Notes under the pieces: generated by a model | What the model was told of the DNA's origin: nothing | What the model saw: only the letters and a program-made list of their open reading frames with translations | Databases searched by the model: none | Program-made: the position numbers and the translations under genes | Source of the DNA: Membranipora membranacea | Taxonomy: Eukaryota; Bryozoa; Gymnolaemata; Cheilostomatida; Membraniporidae | NCBI GenBank assembly: GCA_914767715.1 | Contig: OU612070.1 | Span: 10,745,501-10,809,500 of the forward strand | Length of the DNA stretch: 64,000 bases | Reading direction: 5' to 3' | In this document: positions 25,301 through 39,113 of the stretch, piece by piece | How positions within the stretch are numbered: the stretch's first letter is position 1 | Layout: the number at the start of each line of letters is the position of its first letter

Positions 25301-26844
25301 CATTTTTTCTCTATTTTTGTTCGGGTTCATTGGAGGTTCTGTCAGCAGGATTTTACTGTCTTTAGGATCTATGTTGAGTTTCTCTTCACCGAATGTGTAA
25401 TCCCATACGTGTAACATGTCTTCCCAATTCCTGACAATACCATTCTCCATTGGGTAGTTCACCTGTAACATGACACAGTGAATCAAGGGCATTCTATATC
25501 ACCAAGTTATTTACTCATATCAATATACACCATGTACAATACACACAAGATAACAAAAGGTTGAACTTAGGTATGTATGAGCAACGGTTAGGGAAATTCT
25601 ATCTCTCACATTCAGCTTTTACACTCTCAATAGCGAAGTGAGTCATTTGTATCTCCGCAAACTGAGGAACTATGTCTTTGCAAACATTCTCACAAAACAG
25701 ATGTTGGGTATTCTTTCTATCTCTCTTTTTGACTTACCTCGAGCATAGATCTAAGTTTTGAGGCATCATCACCAACCATAAGATCTTTGATCTGGATATC
25801 TCCAACTCTGGCTGTGGACCTGATGACAGGACGGCCCACTAGAGATGGGAATATGTGTGCAGGAAAGTTTGACCCGGCAAACCCACATTTCACAAACTAC
25901 AAAATTTAACATAATATTATTTACGAGGCAAAAACTACATAGGTATTGATCTAACCTCAATGATATGTAGTCTACAATCTACTGGGGCCCATATAAACTA
26001 TTCTGTTAGTCTGATGCGAATCAGCCTTCATATAGGTAGGTCGGTCTCAAACAGCTGAATGGAGGATACACCTGTTGAGAACATGAAACACATAGCTTAA
26101 CCTGATGCTGGATCACAACACTGCAGCGGGGAAGGGGATAATTTAAAAGGCTTCTCAATGTAGGCGTACATTATGTTATACACTGTATGTCACTTTACAT
26201 AAAACATCAGGAGTGCCCATCCAATGATTTGATCATATTCACTATCAAACTGATGAATCAAGGAGTCTCCTTTTTGGATGAATCTGATTGCAAACTATCA
26301 CAGACAGACAGAGGGAGGAATTGTTTTTATTCTTGCACAAGATCATGAACAAGTAGAAGTATAAGTAAGTGATGGCTGACTGGGTTAGGGAGCTGAGTGT
26401 TTGTTAGGCTAGAGGTAGCCTGTCTTGACATGCTTAGTTCTAACAAAGTAACAAAGCTTGTCAAGACACTTGTCAAAAAATAATTATTTAATGATGGACT
26501 GGTCTGGAGTGATATTTTCAACAACAATGGCAGAATAATTACAAGCAGTCAATAATGCAAAGCTTAAGATATCTAGATTAATTTGAACAATAATGTGAGT
26601 GTTTAAGACTCCAAAGGGCCACACTGCAGTCATCAAAAGCCCAATAGATGTTAGGAAATATGTTGTTTCCTGAAAGGATATTTTTTACTTCCTAGTTCTC
26701 AAAAACCAAAACAAAGTTGAGTCGTCTGAAAGGTGTTTGGTGAGCTTTGAGGCCATTGCTGCTTTGGAAAATACTAATATACATAAATAAACATACCCCT
26801 GTACCATTATCACAAACGACTATCCTTCTCCCTTGAGCATCCAT
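22388..26844 (-). CDS. ACTR2: Actin-related protein 2 (Arp2)
   Basis: Arp2 is one of the two actin-like subunits of the Arp2/3 complex, which nucleates branched actin filaments in the cytoplasm. Eight exons (26844-26797, 25896-25738, 25462-25295, 25041-24832, 24261-24112, 23686-23541, 23006-22874, 22552-22388) give 392 residues, matching the family length of about 394. The N-terminus [20 protein letters not shown] is the first phosphate-binding loop. [20 protein letters not shown] is the second, and [20 protein letters not shown] is the adenosine-side motif. The Arp2 signature [20 protein letters not shown] is in the last exon. Nothing is missing, all introns are GT-AG and the frame is intact. 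The gene is divergent from ORC3, with 792 bases between start codons. Confidence 0.97.
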
Positions 26845-27636
26845 GGTGATGGTACCAGATGAAAACAGAGAAGTCTTTAGCTTTCTACACCGGTCTCAAG
26901 GACCTTGACATTGAACTGTATATTCTGCTAATTGTTGTGATTGGCTAAGTAGTCTAATACTAACCAATCATGCATTATTTATCAAATAAGCTCCGCCTTT
27001 CTTCTTCATTTCTCCCCTGATCTCTTCACTAATATGACATGATATCTAGTTAGATCAGGTAATATTATAAGTAGTGATCATTGATAAAAGAACTTTGGAG
27101 CAAGATTCAACTTTTGCATTACTTACTTAGTCAGTCCAATTCTATAAATGTAAGTGGCTGCTCTAGTTTGGCAAAGGGCATTGACCACTATAGATTAAGA
27201 CTCTGCAATATCATGATGTATTTTGCTCCTTTGAGTAAAAGTATTAAATTATGACCTTCATCAGATCTCTATCAATCAGTTAGTCCTTGGGCTTGGTTCG
27301 TTTCAGCCTACTTATTATTTATGCTAGGGGTCCTGTCCTATGACAATGAAACACCAACCAAACCATTTGAAGTATAATATCCCCCCTCCTCCAGCACTTT
27401 AGTAGGACTTTATATAATAACAATACTAGCAAGAAAGAGGTTCTTTTAATCTACTCTTTATTGGTTGGTTATGGTGGTTGTGTAGAGAAAGGTCTCCTTG
27501 AGTCCTTCACACTGCTCTGGAACAAGGTTGATGTTTAGATAGGTGTTTAATTTGACCCTTACTGCTTTTTTTTACAAAGTTGATTTGACGTGAAGCTCAT
27601 TGGACCAGTGCTTGTGTGTGTCAAAACTTGACAACC
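26845..27636. promoter_or_regulatory. Divergent ACTR2/ORC3 promoter region with CCAAT boxes
   Basis: The region lies between the start codons of two oppositely directed housekeeping genes. It contains a pair of oppositely oriented CCAAT-type boxes 20 bp apart: ATTGG at 26940-26944 and CCAAT at 26964-26968, about 100 bases upstream of the ACTR2 ATG. CCAAT boxes bind NF-Y and are common in shared promoters. No convincing TATA box is seen. Whether one promoter drives both genes is inference. Confidence 0.5.
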
Positions 27637-30600
27637 ATGGCCGCAGACAGCACTGTATCACTATCCAAGGTAAGCTTTGTAATGGCATGATTTTACCAAG
27701 GAGAACTCCTTGATTTCACTCTCTTGTAAATTTACTGCTACATATTTTTATTGCTGTGGTTTCTTCTATATGCTCACAGGTAGGCCTATATATTGTGTAC
27801 GTTGTTATGAACATACGTGCCTATTTTAAGTATCAACCGTCAGCAAACATGATCACAGCTGGGTCATTAGTTCAATGGCTCGGAAGGAAGCTGAACAAGT
27901 GTCATCCCAAAGCCGTTGTTCAAGACATCCATTTGCATTCTGCTTTATTTTTGTTTCTGGTGAAGTCATACATTTTCTCAGTATATCATTTCATGTTTTA
28001 AATGTCATTTTTATCGCATGTTATGATATACTTTTAGGGGGTGTTCTCATTTCGCGGGAAGAAGAGAAAGCCAGAAATTGGTAAGCATTATTCCGGCCCA
28101 TGGATAATATTAATTCCAGAGCTTTTGTAGTGAGCTTATCTGTGGTGCTTCTTGGTTAACAGCCAGTTGATTTTTGCAAGAATCTATTGTTTTCACATTG
28201 AAGGCGACAAAGAGAAATGAATATATAGAACATTGCTTCTAAGCCTTAATCTAACTCAAAGTAAAATGCATTCATAGAATTTAATTGTCAAATCCTCGCT
28301 TCTGCTTTTTTCAACTGCTGTAGTAAAATCGAGAAAAAGTCAGAAAATTACTCTTTCTTTACAGGTGAATTTATGAGCAACGCCTGCGGTCTGACGGAAC
28401 AGCAACTTGAACATTGCAGTTCTCTTGTCTCAGAGCTTAAGCAAATGTCAAAGGTGTGCTATGGCTATGTATCAAAGTGTTTCAGTTACTAGTCCAAAGC
28501 TTGACTCAATTGAGAAATACAAAAAGTCACAAATGGGAAAGAAATATTGACTTGGTTTCTGTAGCCCAGTTTGTCAGTCAGTCAGAAGTTGATCCCTTTG
28601 GTATTGTTAAACCAAATATAATTGAGTTTGTATAACTGTCTCTCCTGTCCAGTGTAAATGTATTGTAATCCTAAATTATACTTACAACTGAATTGTAGGG
28701 AATCCATCAAGAAGTTGCCAATGATCTATTCACAGAACTTATATCATACATCGGAACATGTGGACAGAAGAGATCAAGCGAGGAGATACATGCTGCTGCT
28801 ATAGTGACTGGTCAGTATATCTCTCAGATTTTTTGTCTTATTTGAGCAAACAGATGAGATGCCATCAGCATTAACTAAACCAGCCATGCTCATCCTCAGC
28901 CGATTGAGCCATTGCGTTCCAAATGGTGGTTGGGCATGCAAGAACTAGATTACTTGACTATACATGAGTTGAAGAAAGTCCAGAACACCGATGAATATGA
29001 CCTAAGGCCTGCTATCGTTTGTCGTCTGTTCTAAATGTATTACTAGCTCATGGTGTATTGGACAGTCGAATAATGTTATAGCTGTCTGATGCGATGAGTT
29101 CCCTACAAAACTCATCGCTTGCTATGAAGGGTTCAGATTTCAGGAATTTATAAGTTTTTAACTTTCATTTCTGTGTAGGCGTTAACACACCAGATCATGA
29201 TGTCTTGTTCGATAACATCGTATCCCGAATCACCACGGAAGTATCACCTTATGTCACACTGATCAAACAGAAATCTACAACAGCGTCATTACTCAAACAC
29301 ATCATGCAGAATGTAGCCGGACAGCTAAATGATATTGCCTCCAAAACAGGAAGAAAAGACATAACAGAGTTACCTAATTCTTTGTGCACTTTTTCGCACA
29401 TAGAGAAATGGTATGAGAGTATTAAGGTACAACCATGTAGCCCAAAGGTTAGTTATACGTTATTTGTATGTTTTGAAGATATTTCATCTTCTTGACACGA
29501 ATAAATGTTCATAGCAGTATTGAAAAGCTGATGAATAGTTTTGTACTGCAGTACACTCACTCACATTAAGGACTGTACATCATTGATACTTAAAAGCTAT
29601 AGTTGCTCGTCCCCATATTTGATATCATTTTGAAGGTCTTAGTTTTGGCAATCTTTTAAAAAGTGTATGGACACATCTGAAACCATTTGCTTTACTAAAA
29701 TGAAAATTCTTCTTAACTTTTCTCAAACACTAAAGTTGTCTCCTCTCCTAATCGCTCTATAACATAAATATGTATTAAATGCTAAAATTCTCCGATCATG
29801 GTGCTCTGAAGTTGGGGAAAATCTTTGAAAAATATGATAATTGGCATTTCATTCACCATATTTTTTTACTCGAGCATATATCACAAACCCAAAAGCGCTA
29901 CTATAGCTTTCAATTCTTAGTATCATTTGGAAATAAGCATGAATTTGATTTTAATTGATTCTGTGCTTCTTTAGAAAAAATCTAAGCGATCATCATCAGA
30001 ACATAGTTTGAGTGGACAACAACCTCTGGTTGTTATTTTTGAAGAGTTCAGCAGTTATCCAATGAGCACCATGCAGGACTTCCTCATATCCTGCAGGTAT
30101 ATCTGTGTACATCAGTATCTCTTTATGGTATTCATGTTGTGATTTTCATGTCCTACTCTCTCAGTTTTTCTGCTCATCTCAATGACAATATTGCTAGAGG
30201 TTGCGGAGCAAAAATTGAAACTGATGACATAAATTTCTTAAAGGTGCTCCATCAGAGCTTCTGATTGAACGATTTGAGAGCTATTTCTCAAAATCTCACT
30301 TGTTATATTTGGTAACAAAAACAATGACATGCCTTGACGAATGATTATCATTATCATACTTTTGCATTTGCTTACATTTCTATATGATAATCCTGTTACC
30401 ATATGTAAAGCGCTCTATTCTATTGCACACAGGAACCACCTTCATCGTATACCAATAGTCTTAGTGTTTGGAGTTAGCCTCTCTCTGTCGTCGTTACGCA
30501 GCACCCTTACGCATGAAATCTCTACTATGCTGTCAATAGAAGCATTCCAAATGACATCATCATCAATCTACCTCAGTACAATCATACAACAGGTTTGTAT

Positions 30601-33600
30601 CATTGACCTCTACAGTTCACTCTAAAGGCGCACTTACACTGCAGATTTTCCATCAGATTTTTGCTCTTATATAAGCTCTCATATGGAGCAACCAAAAATT
30701 TGCGTTTTGTGACAATTCAACAAAATAAAGATTTTTAGTTGCTCCAAAATGCCAAAACCTGACAAAAAGTCTGCATCTTTAGATGTCAGTGGTTTGTACC
30801 TAAATACACATACAACATCATATGTTCTATGTTTAAATACAGGTTTGAATTACACATGGGGATTTAATAAGCTAATGAAGTCAAGTTTTTCATGTGTACA
30901 ATAAAAATTATAAGTAATTTTCACTATCCACCAGCTTATACCTATATCCACAGGGAATTCAACTACTCTTTGAAACGACAGAACAGAGGGTTTTTCTGTT
31001 AGAGAGGCGCACAGCGAAAACACACAGTGAACATCATGTGTTTACCAGATAACCAAGAATTATAATACTTGTTAGCTTTGAATAATTATTATTAGAATTC
31101 TAATTTACTGTTATTAGTAAACTTTGTGATTTTCATTATTATAATAATGTTTCTGTATGATTCCCTTCAGATGTTGATCGAGAGTGAGCTTCCTTTTAGG
31201 TTGAGCGGAAAGACCTTCCAGCTCTTACTGGATAACTTTCTCTGTCACGATTTCTCTATCCAGAAATTCTTACATACGATGGAGGTAGGATATACTACTT
31301 AACCTTAGAAATTTTCCACTGTATGCTGTGACCATACTCTCTAAACTGCGAGTTGTGACGGTATTGTACGTTTTACAAATCGAAGCTGGCAGGCCATTGA
31401 CATAAAGAGGACAACTTCCTATTCCTATTGATTTTCCCTTGTTTTTCTCATTCACTCTGTTGTTGATAATAAAAAGTTATTTGTTTGGACATCAGTATTC
31501 CCCATTGTCCATTATCTGATGCTTTTGATATTATATGTTACAGTTTTGTGTGATGGATCATTGTTTAGGAAATGAAAAGTCAATCTCTAGTTTATCAAGA
31601 TGTCAAAGAATACCAAAGTTAGATTTGGACAACATTCGCCAACTCATGTCATATAGAAGGTAAGTGTATTGTGTGATTATCACAAAATTAACAGATTTGT
31701 TTGTCAACTAACTTTAACTGCTTGTCCATGATGTGTGGTGTACATGACATTGGGGTTTTAGAATAGAACAACTCTTTACTCCACATCATTTTGTTTTCCG
31801 TTGAGTGGTAAATATAGGCTAGGGTCTAGTTCAACTTGTTTGGGGCGACCTAATGTTAGCTAACACAAATTTTCAGTAGCTAAGGTGAGATAATAATGTA
31901 TAAACAATATAAATAGGTTGTTTAAATTTTTGCTAGCCTTTGATTTCACTATTTGACAATTAACCTATGCTTTATAACAAAATTTTCCAACCGCTAAGAC
32001 GTTACATTGCTGGGGTATTTATTGTATTTAAGCAAACCCGCAAATAATCGACCACAGCACTAGCACTATGCGACAATGATAGAAGAGTCATTCTATGTTA
32101 CAGGTATGTCGAGCTAGAGGACGACCCAGCCACACAAATAAAACTGCTAACAGACGACTCCTATACTCAACAGACTGTGTTAGACTTGATATCTAATATT
32201 GAAGTTTATCACAGAAAACAGCCTTACTTACTTAGATGTCTGCATAATCTAGTCAAAGATCTACCTACTACAAGCTTTGGAAAGCAGGTATACAGTGCAT
32301 TGGGGGTTGCATGAGTGTTTCATTAGCATTACAAAAGTTGATTATATTGCATTAGTTTTTCATTAGCACTGCATTGGGGTTGCATTAGTGTTGCTTTGGT
32401 TGCACTTACAGTATCATAGAGTTTCAGCAGTCACATTTGGTATTGCCTAGCGACTGCGGATAATCCAATTATTTAAGCAAATCTCAGGTCACTAAGTCAT
32501 CAATATAGTATTCTTTTTGAATTATCAAACCATTTGTACATGCTTTGGCCATCATGCAGGAAACGGTGCCATCAAAGAGTCATACTATTAATCTTCAACT
32601 TTAAAAAACCTTCAAGCAATATCAATATTAGCATTTTACTACTCAAGAAGCCACAGGAAGAAGACAAGCTGCAAATAATGAACGGCCTTATTTGTCACAT
32701 TTCAGCTTAGAGAAGTTTACTTCACAGTACTATCTGAAGGAATGGAAGACAGATTGAAGGAGGCTTTCTCTCTTCTCAGGTATTCAGGTCACTGTGGATT
32801 AAAATGCCTGCTCATGTATATACAAGCATTTTTTCAAATCATTCTGCACACAAAATTTTACATACTGGTGGATCAGAGTAGTTTGTGTGTGCTAGTATTA
32901 ACTCAGAATCAGAGGGTTCTTCATTTGGAATTTGGCTGATGCCCTTGCTGTATGCCTCAACTGTATGATTAGCTGATGTTTGGCTTATCTGAGCATTCTA
33001 TATTTGACTCAAAAGTTTCGGCTGTAATCTTTTACCTAACACTTTTGAACTGCGACATGATATTGTAATCAAATGAGACTGATCCCGTTCAAAGTGTAGG
33101 TTAAAATCCTGAGGTAATGTCTATGCCCAATGTCTGATTAATAAAAGTACCCTAATTTTGAGCAGCCAGGTTGCTATCAGTCTGCAGGCTGTGCACTGCA
33201 CACCTTTGGCACCGACAGAACCCAGTAGCAGCCGGATTCAAATACCCCCAACACTTCATTCTATCATTCTATCACTATTTGTAGAAACTTATCTCGGCCT
33301 GAACTGGAGAGACAGTTAGACTTTATAATACAGACACTATCAGAATCTCCTGCGAAAATAAACACTAATGACCTAGTAACTGCTCACAATAAACTCTCCA
33401 GGTTTGAAGGTAGGCATTATTATTTATTTATAAATTATTTTTTATTATAACAATCTCTCCACAGTGGTTTTTGAGTTGTAATGACATGTGAAGATTACAA
33501 TCATATCTATATTGTTATCCGATAATTAAAGACTCACTATCAATTCCTCATGTGAATTCTGGAGATAAATTGGAACACAAAACTGAAATTACTCTATTAT

Positions 33601-36600
33601 CATATTTTTGACAATCAAAGAAAGGTTTATATAGCTCTGTTGGTAGCATAGTCTTAGCTCTGTTGGTAACATGGCCTGCGCTCTGTCTTTTGACTCACAG
33701 AGCTGTTAGCGGAAGCAGAATCAGAAGCTAACTCGTCACCAGATAAGAAGACTTTACTAGGCAGTGGTAAGAAGATGGATATGTACACACTTAGGAAGAC
33801 TCTACAGGGGCAGAGACCGAGGCATGTTACACTATACGAGGGCATGAGAACGGAGGCTCTCAACGCTTTACATACACTGCTCAGGTAAAGTGGAGGTCAC
33901 ATGATAAAGTAAATAAACAAATTGTGAAGCCGGGGAGTTAAGTTCATGCTCCGCAACTCCAAAAATCCTGATAAAGCAGAGCAGCCGCCTGAGAACTCTA
34001 GCTTAAATTTGCCCTTATGGTGAATTCCTCGTCACTCCAGTGTATATAGCCTGTTCTGCTGTAGTAGTGAAGAGGCTCCAATTCTCCTGGTGCTTCATGA
34101 GGAATGATATGGCTTATATGGCAAAGGGACAATTCAGTACATACGCACAGGGCATACATCATTTTCCAGCTTTAAAGGAATGCCTGGCAACAAAAATCCA
34201 GTCTTCTCATAATTTCTTAGTTTCAGAACATTGCTGACTGTGACTAAAACTTTACTTCTAGTAGTAATTCCATAATGCATAAATAACATATACAATACTA
34301 ATAAAAATATGTTAATATATAACAATGAACCACATACATTTATTTTGTAAGTGAGGAGCTTATTCACTATAAGGACATGCCTCTACATGAGCTGTTCTAC
34401 TATGATGACATTAAGACATTGAAGGCTGCCGTCAACGCCATGCCGAGAGTAGCGGTGTTCTCAGCTCTGAGCAAACCCAACGTCTATTTAGATGTAAGTA
34501 AGCCATGTATTTATGGAAAATTTTTTGTTTTTCATATTATCGACTGTCAGTATATAATGAGATACCATTGGGACCAATCACTTAGTCATAATTATATCTA
34601 TGGCCCACTGGCTTGTGTCTGTGTCTGGTTTGAGAAAGAGGGGACAACTATTCGTTTACATTTGTAAATGAATAGTGACCGACTGCACACAAACACAAAT
34701 AACATATGACTGATAACTTCCTAAATGGAGGTGTTCCTCTATTGGTTCTCAACTTTCAAACAAGTAATAATAGTAAGTAAAACTGTACCGAAACGTCAGC
34801 TGGTATGTTCGAGTCGGGGCAAAACCTTCACGAAATGGGCTTAAAGGGGCAATTACCAACATTAGATGACTGTTGATAATGAAACTGGCGCTTATGGTAT
34901 CAAGCCCATTTTTGAACTTATTATCCATCGATATAGAAGCCTTCAGGTGTCAGATGGAAGAGTTAAGCAAATGCAAACCTGGATTATTATAAGACTGTAA
35001 TCTGTAACACTTGGGTATTGAGGGCCCTTTGGACGACATATGTATATTCATTCCATGGCATTGGATTAGATTAAATCTCTAACGAATCTTAATCATATGG
35101 AAAAGAGTGACATGATGATTTGACTCATATCTTCGAACTATTCAGAAATTACGAACTTGTCAACTTGAAAAACGATTAATTTAAGGGTTTTATGGTTTTC
35201 ACTGAGACTTTTGAGACACTTGCAATGCACTTTTTGATGGCTTTTAATATCATCTAAGCCACAGTGTATGGATTTTGAGCGGACTCTTGCATGTCAAAAT
35301 TTTTACTTTGACTTGGGTATGACTTCCGTGACATTCCCCTAACCTTCTTATTTTGCTGCACATGTTAGCATGCAATCCTAGTTGGTCTATAATCTGCTGA
35401 AATTTGGAGCTACCACTACCATATTCACCACAGAACCCAATGACTGTTGTTGTTCTAAAAGTGCACATTTATTCTAGACAAGCCATCAAATGGTGAATCA
35501 AGCATGTTGACATTCACTGAGCGAAAGACGCACACCGCATAATGATCTTGCACATTTTAGGAGTTAAATATATATTCTGAGCAAACTGATAGTGCTAAGG
35601 TAGTGATTAAACCTGGTATGATTTTAATCATACTGATAGTGTATTTAATTGATTTGCGTTTAGCTTTATTTTACCATCAGCCTGATAATGATAGAATAGA
35701 CAGTTGGATGCCAAGTCAAATTCGCCTAGCTAAAGACTCCTGCATACCATTGTTAGCGTGATGAATTAGAACTCAGAATGGCCCTGTCTGTGAGCACTCC
35801 ACCTACCTTAATCCACAGGCCATCGAGTTAGATCTGGAATTTACCACGCCATCTCTGTAGTGGATGAGAAATTTACACGAGGCAATGTGTCTCTCAAGAA
35901 ATGAGCAGGTTTTAGATATTCAAGTGCTGTTTTCGTGATAGCCTGTGAAATTTTAGGTACTCTTTTCCCTCGTTGATTTTTTGACCGGCTACATTCATAT
36001 ATTTCGAACAAGTATGATAATAGGTTGTTGCCATTTGAATACTGCCATCAAACAAGTTTACAAATCTTGGCTGTCAGTTTTGGAATAACCTGACTGACTT
36101 TTAGAAATTATGAAAAATAGTCATAAGATGTTCTGTCAGTACTAGATAGATATTAGGTATCTGGAGACTTTGTGGTCACTAAACAGTCTGTCACTATTAC
36201 GATAATAGTGATAAATTGTATATTCAGGAAGAAAAGTTTGCCATTTCAACAAGGCATGAAATTTATGGCTAGCTAACATTCACCAAACTTCCTCGCAAGC
36301 TTCTAATTGAGATTGGTGCTAGCCCATGTTACATCATCATCAAACTAGCTAAACTAAATTCTAGCTAATATTTACTTATCTAGGGTAATGGCATTTCTTT
36401 TACTCTACATCTCATCTGATTTCATTGACACACATGTTTTACTGAACTCATTCCAAGAAACTTTCCGTTTTTACATCAGGATCATTCAGTCGTTTCTCAC
36501 TCTCTATTATGCCACATATTCTATTTTCAGAATGCTCCAGCTTTGAGCTCAGAACAGAGTGTGAATAAGCGCATACCAGACACACCCTTAGCTTTCAAAC

Positions 36601-37941
36601 TTCACCTGGAGTGTGGAGCTATGATCAACATGTACGACTGGATGCAGTCATTTATATCTGTACACGAAAATCAGAAAACCACTGACCAAGAAATAAAAGA
36701 GCTATGGTGAGTTAAACAACTATTCACCCATTCGTAAAATAGGTTAAGGCATTGATAGGGACAGCGTTACTAGATAAGGATAGAAAATGATAGGCAGGAA
36801 ACTGGTATTTTATCAAATGGAATGATGCAGTTGAAGCAATGATTCTTTTCTTTAGTGCAAGTAATTAGCTAATGTATAGTCTTCAGAGATCATTGCGGTT
36901 ATATTGTCAGGAATTTACAGCCCACGCGAAATTCCATGATACCACATTACTGCTACTGAATGCTACAAAAACTAAGACATTGAACCTTTCTCTTAAGAAA
37001 CAGATGATAATGTCGAAAACTCTCACAATGAATCAATCACACAACGTAGACAACGTAGCTTCTACCAAACTACTCGGTCTTACCATCGACCAACATTACG
37101 ATTCAATGAGCATGTGGCTAACATCACTAAGTCAGCGAACAAAAGATGTCACGGTCTGCTCGTATTAAAACAGTCCGGAGTAAACCAACAAAGCCTAGTA
37201 CTAATGTACAAAACCCAAGTAGTCGCAGCTATCACCCACGCTGCAGGTGCTTGGTACCCTTACACCACCGAATGTCTGAGGAATGATATTGAGAGATGTC
37301 AGCGGCTTGCTATGAGGATTATTTTCTCTGACCTCGAACACTACGATGATCGACTTGCAGCTGCGAATTTGCTACCACTAAATGATTTACTAAACGACAT
37401 ATGCCACAAATACGTACATCGTATTTTATCTGACGATAACCATCCCCTACACAATCGACTTCCGCTCAATAAAACCAGACTCAGACGCTCAACCCGTAAC
37501 TCTGAGGGCACCATTTGTATGCCTAAATGTCGAACTGAGAAGAGAAAATGTGGAATTTTTGCCAATCCTGAGTTTTATGCCATTTGAAATGACTTATTTT
37601 ATTTTTGTTCATATATTTTTAGAGGGGCTTTTTGAAAGCACACTACTTTTATTATGTAAGCATTCTCGGATGAGAAGTCATAAATTAAACAAACAAACAA
37701 ACAAAAACCATACAGAATATAAATGTTGGTATAAGGCTCCTGGCAGGAAACCAAGATAGACCCGTATATAAGATTGTTTTGTTATTGTCATATGACTATT
37801 GTGAAGCTTATATAAGAACTTAATTATTGTTGCAGTGCAAGGTTCACTCACTCCGCTGCTGAGATGCAATTACTAGGATTTATCCGCTCAACGAAGAGGA
37901 AAACTGATCATGTGACCAGACTAACATGGGGAAATGTCTGA
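27637..37941 (+). CDS. ORC3: Origin recognition complex subunit 3
   Basis: ORC3 is a subunit of the six-protein complex that marks replication origins and loads MCM helicase; it is AAA-related but not itself an active ATPase. Sixteen exons (27637-27669, 28038-28080, 28365-28453, 28699-28810, 29179-29426, 29975-30096, 30433-30592, 31171-31284, 31544-31659, 32104-32287, 32706-32779, 33285-33409, 33701-33884, 34352-34493, 36531-36706, 37836-37941) give 675 residues; human ORC3 has 711. Landmarks are the basic GKKRK near the N-terminus, [54 protein letters not shown] and [11 protein letters not shown]. The C-terminal winged-helix region ends [10 protein letters not shown]. The reading frame is intact. 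The N-terminus is about 35 residues shorter than in vertebrates. Polyadenylation signal AATAAA lies at 38299-38304. Intron 15 contains a retrotransposon remnant. Confidence 0.95.
29091..29118. repeat. Short perfect hairpin in ORC3 intron
   Basis: Arms GCGATGAGTT (29091-29100) and AACTCATCGC (29109-29118) are separated by 8 bases. It lies in the intron before ORC3 exon 5. No function is evident. Confidence 0.5.
31800..31880 (-). repeat. Possible fourth copy of the dispersed MITE-like family
   Basis: On the minus strand this stretch shares ACCTTAGCTA followed by a GATAACATTA-like motif with the copy at 40477-40711. The match is partial and judged by eye only. It lies in the intron between ORC3 exons 9 and 10. 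Confidence 0.35.
36224..36390 (+). mobile_element. MITE-like dispersed repeat, copy A
   Basis: This copy, in ORC3 intron 14, shares a GGAAGAAAA...GCCATTT...TGAAATT...GGCTA block with copy C (59725-59905). It shares the 3' end TCTAGCTAATATTTACT followed by a CTAGGGTAA-type terminus with copy B (40477-40711). The 5' terminus is not clear in this copy. There is no coding capacity. Confidence 0.6.
36872..37710 (+). mobile_element. Non-LTR retrotransposon fragment (RT 3' end), frameshifted
   Basis: This fragment lies in ORC3 intron 15, in the sense direction of ORC3. Its translation matches the C-terminal part of a non-LTR (jockey/CR1-like) reverse transcriptase. The first part (frame from 36872) carries [11 protein letters not shown] and [10 protein letters not shown]. 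The second (frame from 37114 to the stop at 37587) carries [40 protein letters not shown] and [16 protein letters not shown]. The two frames meet near 37085-37110, showing a one-base-type indel. The catalytic palm is missing, so this is a 5'-truncated dead copy. It ends in an AAAC microsatellite (37684-37707), as expected for a 3' tail. The clade is uncertain. Confidence 0.85.
37684..37707 (+). repeat. (AAAC)n tail of the retrotransposon fragment
   Basis: About five AAAC units directly follow the 3' UTR of the broken reverse-transcriptase fragment. CR1/L2-type elements commonly end in a short microsatellite instead of poly(A). Confidence 0.75.
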
Positions 37942-39113
37942 TCTTCGTTGTTCGCATGACGTACAGGATAGTAGAAGTTTCACAGAATGATCTGACTAAG
38001 GTTTGACTAAGTACACCCCTCCACCTAACCGATCTCTGTGTTATTTGGTGTTTACCTTTTTTTTACTACAACCCAAACTGTCGACAAAAAATGATATTGA
38101 TATTGTCTCAATGAACAACGAATTCTTTGTCATGCAGCATCATTTTCCTTCCCGCTCCAATGCACAATGCTGAAACGTGGTTACATCACATCATCAAATT
38201 TTGGCTTGTTTATATCATATTTCATAAACTGAAAAAAATGAATGTTTCTATTTCTAGGCTTTTGCCACTTTCTTCTACTTTTTAAACTAAGTTCAATCAA
38301 TAAAAAACTATAAAAGGCTTTCAAATCGGTTCATCATTGAGGCAACATAAGCAACATAAAAGGAGCTTCCAATCATAATAATTTCTGTGTAGACACAATA
38401 CAGATGGGTAACTTGATTAGTGTAATCAGCTTTTGTAACCAATATGTAATGGACTGGAATATATGTCTGGTACCATTCAGCTAGAATTGATTATGGAGGT
38501 GGTAATTAAGGCACAATAATGATGTTGATAATGATATTGGTGTTGCATGAGTGGCCCCAGCAAAATTTGAAACAAGTTTATGGTTATCTCCATGGTTTTG
38601 TTAACCACAAAGGTCAGACATTGGCATGTTTATAGAAATTAAAAAAATATTAGTTGCAAGAAAAAAAGAGTAAAAAGAGCGACAATAGTTTGCATTTTAA
38701 TGTAAAGATTTTCAAACTGTAAGGTTTTGCAGGTGCCGTAACTTGTAGCTGTTGTTTTTTGTAAATGGTATTAAAATGTATCATGGATTCTGGGATCTAT
38801 CGTAACCGATATTTATTTCGCATTCACGTCATGTGGCACAAAAATATGAGATTTTATCGCATATTTTTATCGCGATATCACAGCTAACGTCACTGCTGAG
38901 TTAATTACACTGCAGATAAACACTAATCAGCCTGCTCACATGCAATGGTAAATTACTACCTTTAACACCAAAGTTTCAATGGGTCACTCAAATTAACAAC
39001 CCATAATACAGATGCCGTATTTATACTCGATGCAAACTGCAAGAGAGCTCATATATCCGTAAGTGAGCCGCTGTGGAACATACATTAGGAATACAGTGAA
39101 ATAACTCAACGAG
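37942..39113. promoter_or_regulatory. Spacer between ORC3 and the CUB-protease gene
   Basis: No gene is supported. The left part is the ORC3 3' UTR with AATAAA at 38299-38304. The right part should hold the promoter of the CUB-protease gene. A TATA-like TATTTATA is at 39018-39025, about 90 bases before the ATG, which suits a regulated secreted-protein gene. The TATA call is tentative. Confidence 0.35.
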
